A stretch of DNA of 12,480 nucleotides, from assembly GCA_003024985.2 (NCBI GenBank), contig PXIH01S0001559.1. The stretch is one strand, 5' to 3'. Below, piece by piece: positions 1 through 9,084 of the stretch. The stretch's first letter is position 1; each line of letters starts with the position of its first letter. A program made the position numbers and the translations under genes. The notes below the pieces were generated by a model that was not told the origin of the DNA, searched no databases, and saw nothing but the letters and a program-made list of their open reading frames with translations. The stretch is from Euperipatoides rowelli. Its lineage: Eukaryota > Onychophora > Udeonychophora > Euonychophora > Peripatopsidae.

Positions 1-497
1 TAATATTTTAATCTAAGCATGTGTAATCTATGCACATTAAAAACTCGAAAACAGTAATCACTTTTTCATGTCTTCCAGTAAACTATAATTTAATCTAATC
101 GCATTACTCAATCTTATTGTTTAAAACTCACGCATGTGCATATCTATAAAAGGCGAGGGAATGTTACTGTTTTATATATATAGATTTGTATATACAATAA
201 ATAATACAACAATTTTTGATACATGAAAAAAAAAAGATTTAGTACAAGTCTTAAGCAAGTGAAAAATCCTAGGAATATACATTATGCGAAATAATGCCAC
301 AAATACCAATTTAAACTATTTGAATGCCTAAGCATAACTGCTGGGCTATGACCAAAGGTCATATTTGGCAATCAACTGACACGTGCCACAAATAAGTATT
401 TTGTGTTAATTCACAAGGGACGAGGATATAACCAAATGAAGTAATCCTTGACAGGACCTTTAAGAGAAATTTGAGGACCGGGTCAAATGATATTATC
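1..497. other. AT-rich intergenic sequence, no gene seen
   Basis: No frame longer than about 60 codons, no RNA gene and no clear mobile-element end is visible. The only small structures are an 11-base direct repeat TGCCACAAATA at 295-305 and 384-394, and an inverted repeat TATGACC-AAA-GGTCATA at 347-363. Neither is enough to assign a function. Confidence 0.6.
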
Positions 498-907
498 GAG
501 GCCCTTTAAAATTGAAAAATGGGAAAATGTAATTTTGATAAGCTTTTTATTTTTTTTTGGTTGTATGGATGTTTTGTTGCCATAAAGTTGACTGTACAGA
601 TTTTGATAAACTTTTTTTGAGAAGTTTGGATGTATGATTAAACATTAATTGGTGGTTCCCACAGATCAAGGCCCCCTCAATAATAAATTGAGGCCCCTAA
701 AATTGTGATGCCCTGGGACTACAGCCCCCTTGCCCCCCCCCCCCCTTACTAGATCTAGCACTAGTTTGGAAATTTTGAGTTTAATTATTTGGTAAACTTG
801 CCCACAAATCTTAATAAATTGAGGCCCCTAAAATTGTGAGGGCCTGGGACTACAGCCCCCATTGTAACCCCTCCCCGATAGCCCGGAAAACTTGCCCACA
901 AATCTTA
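498..907. repeat. Diverged tandem repeat with GAGGCCCC and ACAGCCCCC blocks
   Basis: The core TAATAAATTGAGGCCCCTAA occurs at 681-700 and 812-831. Each is followed by AAATTGTGA, then CCTGGGACTACAGCCCCC. An older relative (GAGGCCCTTTAAAATTG) begins at 498. The trailing segment ACTTGCCCACAAATCTTA is also duplicated, once before the second core (796-813) and once at its end (about 890-907). The first core is followed by a 13-base C run at 733-745. The two best units start 131 bases apart and the last is about 95 bases long, so unit length varies. A further pair, ATTTTGATAAGCTTTTT and TTTTGATAAACTTTTTT near 532 and 601, suggests the duplicated block starts earlier. This is probably part of a transposon-derived repeat; I do not recognise the family. 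Confidence 0.7.
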
Positions 908-1704
908 GGCTACTTCTTGTCAGATCTGTTAATTTAGAAAGCTGAATTGGTTAAAAAATTTATTTATTTATTTCATATTTTTCAAATAGTTTATTTTTTT
1001 TTAGATTGCCAACAAATCCACCACTTGTTAAAAATATTTTGTGGACTAGAACAGTATGAGTATTCCAGAGAAAAACATTTCAAACATTATTAACAACAAA
1101 TGCTACACCTTATCATTAATAAAAAAAATTCAAATCTTGAGATTATGAATTAACTGGAGGGGGGACGTTAATTAACAATTCATCGGACAAGTTCACTAGT
1201 TAGCCACCTTTTAGTTTCATATGAATAGCCTACCAATTGCAACTAGTAGCTTTTTCAAATAAATTAAGCAAACTAACTGTTTTTGCTCTTATTTTATTTT
1301 TATTTCTTGTTGTTTCAATACAGAATTAATTAAAAACTGAAATTTACTAATAAATGATGCATTTACATTTATTTAATTTTTTACACGAAGTAACATACGG
1401 CTTAAAATTAGTTTGCTAATCTACACCATTTAATAATAATTAATTATTAAAACATTTATAAGTAATCTAAGTATATACTGCACATAATGTCTAAAGTAAC
1501 TAAAAGAAAATACACATTTTTGCCAAAAAATTAGAGCAACCATTGGATTATTCTGAGACATTTTTAAACAGTTAATTTCTGATCCAGCCAAAATTTTGTG
1601 GCAATCTGATATTTATTTTTCTTTACGATTGTTATCATGAATTCTATTACAAATTTGTCTAATTTTGGATAATCTTTGTTTGCTAAAATTGTCCATCTTT
1701 AACC
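908..1704. other. AT-rich intergenic sequence, no gene seen
   Basis: Long A/T runs dominate, with stops in every frame. A short G-rich word (GGAGGGGGGA) lies near 1156. I see no splice-bounded exon, RNA gene or element terminus. Confidence 0.6.
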
Positions 1705-2690
1705 CTAGTAGCTATAACAGGATGATTCAGCCCACAAATCAGATGTCCCATATCACAATGACATCTCTTCTGGAAGGGCCAAGGGGTAGGGTAGGGGTGG
1801 TAATTTGCATAAATTTACATATTCAAATGAGTTGATAATGTCATTTTTGGCAATATTCATCCATTAATGAGAAGGTGTAGCTCATTTTCACAAATTTGCA
1901 TATTGAGTTTGTGATGTCATCCTGGAAATTGCCGAATATCTTCAAAGATTCCCAAGTGTGATGTCATCACATTTACATATCCAAAGTTTTCCGAAGGGAG
2001 GTGGGCTTTACTTGCATATTTGGCTTTTTAATGATGTCATTTCCAAAGTCTGCCAAAGGAAAACTTCGGAAATGTTCAAGAATATTACCAAGAATGCTTT
2101 GGAAGTCATTTGCAAATAATTTTGGATATTTTTTAAAAATCCAAGATGAAGGGCAAATATTTTTTCAATGGCCATTTTTTCAACAATGAATTCTGGGTAA
2201 TAAGAGCTCTATATATGACATCATTTGTGTGTGCAGAATGATGCACCTTCCAGCTTTTTTCATTATATTTTTTTTACTATTTTGTTGACGTTGCAGAACC
2301 CATATGGTTGAGCGCATAACCTCCTGATTCAGTATGTATAGACTAGGTAAGATGGCTTCACAGCTATCAATTTTGAACCAGATGTGAGCTCATTAAGGTA
2401 TGTAAACTAATGTGTAAACTATTGTACTTTTTATAATTTTCTGATTTTTGATCAAGTGCCACACCCCCTTTCCAACAAGCTACAATCTTGATCTTCAGAA
2501 CTATGATATTAGATATGCATGACATCATGCTAACCAATTTCGAACCAGATTTTTTCCAAAGTGCCCAGGCCACCTATGACATAATAGGACCTTGATCTTC
2601 AGAACTATAATAGTAGATATACATGAGGTCATACCTACCAATTTTGAACCGATGTGAAGTTATTAGGATGTGAAAATTGATGTGTGAAGT
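1705..2690 (+). repeat. Interspersed repeat, copy A (GATGTCAT-rich family)
   Basis: This segment matches, in reverse complement and with many differences, the sequence at 4630-6565. Matching landmarks in order: CACAAATCAGATGTCCCAT near 1730; the ATTTGCAT/ACATATTCAAATGA block at 1803-1831; GTTTGTGATGTCATC near 1908; TATCCAAAGTTTTC near 1979; GCATATTTGGCTTTTTAA near 2014; GTGCCACACCCCCTTTCCAA near 2457; and ACTATGATATTAGATATGCA near 2501. Internal tandem structure is visible. A module of TTGATCTTCAGAACTAT, then GTAGATAT or TTAGATAT, then CCAATTTTGAACC recurs at about 2490 and 2590, and its second half also appears near 2366. No coding frame spans it. It could be a non-autonomous DNA transposon, one arm of a foldback element, or an unrelated dispersed repeat; the ends are not sharply defined. 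Confidence 0.75.
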
Positions 2691-4629
2691 ACTTAGACTG
2701 ATATGTCGAACAAGGCTCCTGATCACTTGACTTCTTTAGTAACTGCTCTTGGTGTTGTTCAAGTTTCTCTATAATTCTCAGCTTGAGTATCTGATAGCCA
2801 TTTCAGTTTTCAATGTTTGTTGTTAGGTTTTTGGACCTGAAGATTGTTTTTTTACAGAACTGCAAGATGCTGAATTTTTTGATTACTTAAGCTGTTAATT
2901 TATTCCCGAAGCAGACAAAAGCGATTCTTTAAATTTTTATACTTGTCCTCCAGAGACAAAATGTTGCAAGTTGACATTTTTTTTAAAGAATGGTGTAATT
3001 TAAGCACTATAGTATTTAATTAATATAAAACAGGGAGAAAATGTGATGATAAATTGTAGGAAAAGCAGATGAACATTTTTAAATTTTACCGCTTTAATAC
3101 AAAAGCCTTAAAGCACGCTCCAGTGTTAAGTTATAAATTGTGTAGGTAAAAAAATGGAATTTTTTTTCATGGGAATGAAAGTAATGTAGTTGATTCATTA
3201 ATCTCCTATAAAAATGAAATAGATATTTTATTTCTATATTTATTATTAGTCCTCATCATATCATCCTATGTCTCTTCCCTAAGATCTTTTACCTCAATTT
3301 GGCTCATATACAGTAACTTGCCTAGTTGTATATGATATTTCTTAGTAATCACAATACTGTAAATATGTCTAGTCATTACTAAAGTGGCGGAGCTAATTAA
3401 GTATTCTCATTGTACGGTACTGTAGAAGGTTTTAACTAGCAATGTTAATACTGGTAAAAGCAGCATTATACATTTTAATAGTATATTAGATATAAGTAAA
3501 TTTGAATTATTTATTTGTTTACCTTCTCTGTGAAAGCAATACTTGTAGTAATGTTTACCTTCAAAGAAAAATTAATTAATTAAATATATGAAAGGAAACA
3601 ATAGAGTTGATAAAAAAATGTTTAATCAATATTAGTTTGTTCATATTTACCTTATATTAATAAAGGGTGTTTAAACTAATTAATTTGTAGTAATAGTAAT
3701 TAATGTGTGTGTGGTTAATAGAGAAGTAGTTAAAATTAGGGTGACTCTACTTTTTATTGTTTGTTGAGTGAGTGTGTGATTACAGGTTATAAATAATTTA
3801 TAAAACATTTGCCAATATTTAGTTAAATAATTATGCCAACCCATTTTAGTTTTTCAAATCTAGAAGAAGTATAGTGGACTATTCATTATAATGTAACAAC
3901 GAAATAAAGGATATAAAAGTAGTCTATTGTAGCTTAGTATTACAGAAACTGTTATTATTATTATAGATAATTTATATGTTGTCATAATACGACTAATTAA
4001 GTTGATTAAGAAAACAATAAAGAAAATCATAGAAATTAAGCGTTCTATGAACTATTCGTTCATGAACTGTGTAAGTTATTTAAATAGTGCATTTAATTTT
4101 TGAGTCAACTGTTATTTCATCATGTTTTTATAAAAATGTCATTTTCATAAATGTTACTGAATTTTTTAATGACTTTACACCCTGTTAATCCATTTTTACT
4201 TTTTGCCATATTACTTAAAGCAATTTGGGTGTATGGGTAAATGTAAGGGATGGTCTTTCTAGAGCTAATAACATTACAATGTGGAAAAACAGAGTGTTAT
4301 CAAAACAATATGATGTGTGTCACGAGGCAGGACAAAGTTTGGACACGAGCTCTGACCGATTCCTTTGGGGGTTGTATGTAAGGCAATGTCGGACATGTCC
4401 TCGGACAATCCTTACAGTCTGTGTTTGAAATTTCTAAAAAGACTCATTTTAACATGTGAGAATCTAGAAATTCATATTCATTATGTTATTCTACATCAAA
4501 CAGGAAGTGATGTCATAGAGTTTAATTTTTGTAATTACCCGAATACAGGAGGTCAAGTAAATAGAATACGTAAGAACTTAAGAAAAATTTTTTTTAGAAT
4601 AATTAATTAAAAGAAGTATAGCTAGGTTA
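2691..4629. other. AT-rich spacer between the two inverted repeat copies
   Basis: About 1.9 kb, very AT-rich, with many TTAATTAA-type words and stops in all frames. A more balanced patch at about 4250-4440 holds two overlapping short frames (67 and 81 codons) with no recognisable motif; I do not call them genes. A 10-base palindrome GTTCATGAAC at 4058-4067 follows a near-copy (GTTCTATGAAC), which is not enough to name an element. If copies A and B are arms of one element this would be its interior, but no transposase remnant is visible here. Confidence 0.5.
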
Positions 4630-4672
4630 AAAAGTATAGCTAAGTTAAAATTGGTAGGTATGACAACAGTGC

Positions 4673-4792
4673 CATCTACGCTCAGCGCAGGAACTATTTT
4701 TAGAAACTTTAAGTGGTGTTTTCTCTTAAAAAAAAAAACAACAAAACAACGGTTTAAACAAAAAAATGTTTACTGGGCTTAAACGCTAGTGC
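4673..4792. mobile_element. Small insertion within repeat copy B, flanked by AGTGC
   Basis: Copy A has no counterpart to this stretch. It is bounded by a 5-base direct repeat AGTGC (4668-4672 and 4788-4792), which could be a target-site duplication. The interior has an 11-base A run and the start CCATCTACGCTCAGCG. No terminal inverted repeat is evident, so the class is unknown. It might instead be a segment lost from copy A. Confidence 0.35.
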
Positions 4793-5495
4793 ATATCTAA
4801 TATCATAGTTCCAAAGGTCAAGTATTAGCTCATTGGAAAGGGGTTGTGGCACTTGGTCAGAAAATTACAAAAAAGTAAAATACTTCACGCATCAATTTGC
4901 GCACTTTAATGAACTCACATATAGTTAAAAATTAATAGGTGTGACATCATCCCTACCCAGTCTATATGTACGGAAGCATGAAGTCATGTGACCATCCATT
5001 CGAGTTCTGCACACTCTCCAAAATAGTTAAAAAAATGAAGCGGAAAAGGTTCTAAATCAATGGTGCATTGTTCTGCCCATTCAAATTATGTTTAGCTCAT
5101 ATTACTCTGAATTCATGGCTTAACAAATACCCATCGAAAAATATAAAAAAATTAGTAGCCATTTTGGCCACCATCTTGATTCTTCCAAAATGCAATGAAA
5201 ATGATGCTCAAAGCAAATCACGAACATTTCTGAAGTTTGCCTTTGACAAATTAGGAATATGACATCTTTAAAAAGCCAAATATGCAAATGTGCCCCCCCT
5301 CCCCCACTTCAGAAAACTTTGGATATACCAATGAGATGACATCAAACTTGGGACTCTTCGGAAATGTTCACAAATTTCCATGATGACATCACAAACTCAC
5401 TTGAATATGAAAATTTATGTAAATGAGCCATACCCCTCATGGAAATGGATGAACATTAATGAAAATGAAGTCATCAATTCATTTGAATATGCAAA

Positions 5496-6437
5496 CTTAG
5501 TTAGGTGGCGTTATGCACCTTAACGGCAGCATCTTTATAATTTTGTAAATAATTTAATTGAATATATTTATTTATTGTTTTTAAATTATTATTTTGNAAT
5601 TATTATTTTGAGTTCAGTTTGTCCAAATAGTATCAGTCTTTTGTCTTTTTATACTCGCAGTGGATTTAATCATGTTAGTCACAATTTATTTGAACCTGAT
5701 TGTAAATCTAGGCGGTAAATGGGCCTTAGATTGTTAACCTGTTCAAGTTGATCTCATGATTTATTTATTTTTTTAAAAATGTTTGTCCTTATTAAAATGG
5801 ATAATACATTGATTTTCTTTCCTTTTTTGTTTGGATTATTATTTTTAATTGACATTTATCGTCTGTATGCATATGATTAATTCTTATCTATGATTGACAT
5901 TGCCTCAGTCTCGGACTACAGTACAGATTACGTAATTTGTAATTGTTGATCTACTGGCTTCAATCTACATCACATCAAGTAACTTCTTATATCATTAGTT
6001 AATGCCTTAATGGTCACCATCTGGAATGTTTTGTTTGAGAATAATGAAGTTATTATTAGTAACACATTATTTACAATGGCGTCTTGCAATTATGTGTTTC
6101 CACCTGGATTTTTACTGAGAACAGCATCGTTGATATCTGATTTGACTTCTCATGTGCTATTGACTGTATTGACAATTATTTGTTGTTTTCAGTCAAATTT
6201 TATTTGGAATGTATGTAAATGAGGCACATATCCTTAGGGGCTAGGGCCTCATATCTTAAAAACATTTAATTGCATTTAATTTATTTGTATATAATTTTTA
6301 TTTTGTTTCTGAATACATACCATATATAGGTTACGGCTTGTCAGTGCTTGATATAAGTTCTAGAACTTTGAACTGTATTGAGATTATTGTGTATACATTT
6401 TGTTCTAATAAAATAAACCTGAATAATAATAATAAAA
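5496..6437 (+). mobile_element. LINE-like insertion, 5'-truncated, 3' end preserved
   Basis: The insertion lies inside repeat copy B; copy A (about 1803-1826) shows the unoccupied site. The right end has the look of a non-LTR retrotransposon tail: overlapping AATAAA signals at 6407-6412 and 6412-6417, then a short (AAT)n tract with a final A run at 6421-6438. The block GGGGCTAGGGCCTCATATC near 6235-6254 resembles LINE 3' untranslated regions. No reverse-transcriptase or endonuclease motif survives, as expected if only the 3' part was copied. The 70-codon frame at 6010-6222 has no recognisable domain. An N lies at 5597. Family not identified; a SINE or other poly(A)-tailed insertion is possible. 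Confidence 0.5.
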
Positions 6438-6565
6438 ATTTATGCAAATTAAAAAAATTCTTCAAATTTTACCCTCACCCCTACCCACCGGAAGTGACAT
6501 CATTGTGACTTGGCACATTCTATTTGGTGAACTAAATAAGCATTTTATACCTATTGAAAGCACAG

Positions 6566-7766
6566 AAGTTTGTGCTCTGGTGCTTTACACAGAACTGTCA
6601 GAGAAATTTTATATTGAAGTGAGCGCACATTTGTGCTCATCTGATATTTGTTTTCTCTTACCGAAAACGTAAGTCAGTGCTGAGCAGAGAATTTTGAGTT
6701 AAATCAATCCATTAGCAGATTAATTAGTAAGGGAAGGCATAGATATTACCTTGCTCCTCCTGACTTAGTTTTTTTTTCCAGCACAATATTCAACATGGAA
6801 GTTTTTATAACTTCCACTGCTTTTCTCAATGAGAATCGTCACTCAGAGTTGGCATTACACATTACATTTTTATGGAGTAAAATGAATTTCCCTGCATTTA
6901 AGCACATGTGAAAGCGTTAATAGGATAACTGTTTAACAGAACAACATAATTAAACTATGTTGAAATCAGTATTTGTTTTACAAATATTGTGTTTACGAAC
7001 TGATAGACAGATAGAACTAAATCGTAAATTTACTTCAATTCTGTTGGAAAGTGTTAAAAAAAAGTCTAAACTAAAAATTTGCACCATCTCTAAACGAATA
7101 ACTCTTAGATTCCATTATTGATTTACTCCAAATAATTATTCACAGAAAACATATCTGTGTGTGTGCATGCATGAATTGCTTTGAATAAAAATCCCATATC
7201 TTAAGCAAAATACATAGATAATATTTAAAACTAAGATTTATGATTTCTCTTTTAATCAAAAATAACACTTTTTACATACATTATTATATATATATAATTT
7301 TTTATTATTATTGAAATCATACAGGTAAAATTTCCTTCAGATTTATATTCAATAAAACTAAAAACAAAAGAGATAAGAAGAAAAAATTAGGAGAGGGGGA
7401 GGGGTATGCTTATTTTTTCCAATATCAGTTTTTTGGTATTAACTTTTCTTCCTTCAGGCTCATTTAAAATCAAGAAAGACTGATATCGCAATACCTCAAA
7501 ATAATGAATATCGTATTTCTGCATTTGAAGAAAAAGAAAATAGAGAAGTGAATCAATGTAGGTTAAACCAGCACCCTGTATAATAAAAACCTACACACAA
7601 TGTCTATGATGTCATATAGAGTAAGTCCATGAGGGTCAGCCATATGCATTTTGCATCTTACTGAGCTTAAAATAGTTATCCCAAAATATTTTTTTAAAAA
7701 ATTAGATTTTATTGAACCAGGTTTTAGTTTAATCCAAATTATTTCAGAAGAAAAGTATCAGATAAA
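6566..7766. other. AT-rich intergenic sequence, no gene seen
   Basis: No coding motif or RNA gene recognised. Small items only: a hairpin GGAAGTT-TTTAT-AACTTCC at 6797-6815, a short TG run near 7155-7165 leading into GCATGCATG, a TA run near 7285-7298, and a G-rich word GGAGAGGGGGAGGGG near 7390-7404. The frame at 6442-6672 starts in the repeat and has no known motif. Confidence 0.55.
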
Positions 7767-7923
7767 ATGCTGTACCACTGTTCAGTTCCTGGATGCTGTG
7801 GAATAATGGAAATGGTACATGTGTATCTGTTTCAAATTACCTAAAGACGTAGAATGTAAAAACCAATGGATAAAAACCACCAGCAGAGAATAATTTTGCA
7901 TGACCGAAAATTCAAGAGTATGA
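7767..7923 (+). pseudogene. Broken THAP-type zinc-finger domain
   Basis: The frame from ATG 7767 reads MLYHCSVPGCCGIMEM, with the C-x4-C pair near the N-terminus that opens THAP domains. After a frame change, 7831-7890 reads FKLPKDVECKNQWIKTTSRE, matching the conserved F-x-[LF]-P-K-D stretch and the invariant Trp of the family. After an in-frame stop at 7891, the same frame reads FCMTENSRV and then TGA where the final Cys codon of the C-x2-H pair is expected. The distance from the second Cys to that point is about 42 residues, within the family range. The domain is thus dead: one frameshift and two stops, with the last zinc ligands lost. THAP domains bind DNA and occur at the N-terminus of host regulators and of P-element-type and some other transposases. 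No transposase core is visible downstream, where a hAT element starts at 8030. A short minus-strand frame here is a shadow. Confidence 0.75.
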
Positions 7924-8021
7924 TTATATTTAACTATATCATAATGTTTATTTACTGTAATAGAGTATAATTTATATAAAACTTCATCCAGTGACATTTT
8001 CTTCCTAAATCTATATGTATA

Positions 8022-8029
8022 TTATAGAG
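8022..8029. repeat. Left target-site duplication of hAT element
   Basis: TTATAGAG abuts the left end of the element. It differs at one position from GTATAGAG at the right end (8780-8787). Eight bases is the hAT target-site length, and a central TNTAGA-like core suits the Charlie branch. Confidence 0.7.
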
Positions 8030-8779
8030 CAGGCTTGTCCAATCTGTGGCCCAGGGTAAATATGCAGCCCAGGACGGCTATGAATGTGACCCAATACAAA
8101 ATCGTAAACTTACCTAAAACATTATGAGATTTTTTTGTGATTATAATTGCAACAGAAGAAACAAAAAACTGTTAAAATTAACTAATAAAATAAAGAGCAA
8201 GAGGAGTATGTTACAATGTCATATAAAATTAATTGTGTAAAAGAATTGAATGCATATTCTGTATGAGGCATAGTGCCGCTGTGCACCATACGCTCTCGCT
8301 ATTTATATGCATGCGTGACTTCAGTTTTACAATGGAGTGTAGCTTCCAGAGTGTTATCTTACAGGCACAAACAGTCGAATTGACACTATCAGATACTACG
8401 GGCTTGTGGTCGTTTGGCGGGTAAATGCAGCGATTATCGATAATATTTCAATATACATTTGTAAACAATATCCATTTATTGTTATTTAGAAAAAAATGTA
8501 AGTATTATTATTTGATTATTATTGAATGTTGCTTCCTATTTTCTATATCAGTGATTGCAAACTTGTGACCTATTCGACAATTTTAAAAGACCCTCCGAAT
8601 GGGGTGGCAAATAATTAGGATTATTATGCAAGGATTTATTTTTTTTGTTATCTGTGGTGGTAGAAATCACAAAAATTATGCATGGACCTTTTTTTTTTTT
8701 GGCTCATCAGCTATGTGGCCTAAGACAATTCTTCTTCTTCCATTGTAGTTCAAAAAATCCAAAAGGATGGACACCCCTG
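8030..8779 (+). mobile_element. Non-autonomous hAT (Charlie-type) DNA transposon
   Basis: The element begins CAGGCTTGTCCAATCTGTGG and ends in GGACACCCCTG. The right end in reverse complement (CAGGGGTGTCCATCCTTTTGG) forms an imperfect terminal inverted repeat with the left end. It is bounded by near-identical 8-base duplications. The outer parts, 8030-8145 and about 8695-8779, are very like the eutherian family I remember as MER30. Shared words include AGGACGGCT, CGTAAACTT, AAAACATTATGAGATTTTTT, GGCTCATCAGCTAT and GACAATTCTTCTTCTTCCA. The roughly 550 bases between do not belong to MER30 as I recall it and encode no recognisable transposase; the longest frame is 63 codons (8233-8424). A word like another hAT terminus (CAGTGATTGCAAACTTGTG, 8549-8567) suggests a nested or composite interior. 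It needs a transposase from elsewhere to move. Confidence 0.85.
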
Positions 8780-8787
8780 GTATAGAG
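8780..8787. repeat. Right target-site duplication of hAT element
   Basis: GTATAGAG follows the terminal CCCCTG directly and pairs with TTATAGAG at 8022-8029 (7 of 8 identical). Confidence 0.7.
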
Positions 8788-9084
8788 GGTACTGGTTAAA
8801 CACAGATCTGGAAGAGTATTTGCAGTTTAAAACTTAGCTACAGTATTTTCCAAATTCCTCTTCAAAGATAGTCACATCTGTTAATTTAAAATGTTAGGTA
8901 TATGAAGGACAGAATCCCCTATAAATCTGACTAGGGCACTAGGCCAAGCCTAAAATGATCAATATCTGTGGATCAGTCAGGTGAATTCTACTCATCGCTC
9001 TCCATTTTTTTTATCCACTATTATTTTTTTTAAATTTTCATTTATTTTCAAATAATAATTTAGATAGCAAGTTTATATATTTTA
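8788..9084. other. Non-coding sequence, nothing recognised
   Basis: Mixed-composition sequence between the hAT element and the minisatellite. Stops occur in all frames, and no element ends, RNA gene or motif is visible. Confidence 0.5.

Larger units (their letters stand above)
4630..6565 (-). repeat. Interspersed repeat, copy B, inverted to copy A and interrupted twice
   Basis: Read on the minus strand, this is a second copy of the family at 1705-2690. The part at 4793-5495 matches the middle and 3' side of copy A. The part at 6438-6565 matches its 5' side: AAATTTATGCAAATTA, CCCCTACCC, then GACATCATTGTGACTTGG aligns with the reverse complement of 1735-1818. The sequence between is absent from copy A and is a later insertion. 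A second interruption at about 4673-4792 separates GATATGCA from GTCATACCTACCAATTTT, which lie close together in copy A modules. The copies are clearly diverged, so this is either an old inverted duplication or two independent insertions. Confidence 0.75.

Noticed and set aside
347-363. TATGACC-AAA-GGTCATA palindrome as a nuclear-receptor site
   Set aside because: The half-sites point away from each other relative to the estrogen-response layout, and one isolated match in non-coding DNA is not evidence.
2297-2325. GGTTGAGCGCATAACC region as a tRNA or SINE box A
   Set aside because: No box B or cloverleaf partner at the needed distance; it is part of repeat copy A.
4042-4067. GTTCTATGAAC then GTTCATGAAC as a hAT terminus
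   Set aside because: No matching inverse end or 8-base duplication was found nearby.
4225-4610. Two overlapping frames in a less AT-rich patch
   Set aside because: No motif, no splice context that decides between frames, and low complexity flanks; could be an old element fragment but not supportable.
6442-6672. 76-codon plus-strand frame
   Set aside because: It starts in repeat copy B and runs into unrelated sequence; copy A has no matching open frame.
7782-7997. 71-codon minus-strand frame
   Set aside because: It is the antisense shadow of the THAP relic, which has the recognisable residues on the plus strand.
8233-8424. 63-codon frame inside the hAT element
   Set aside because: Contains Cys and His residues but no transposase or BED zinc-finger pattern with correct spacing.
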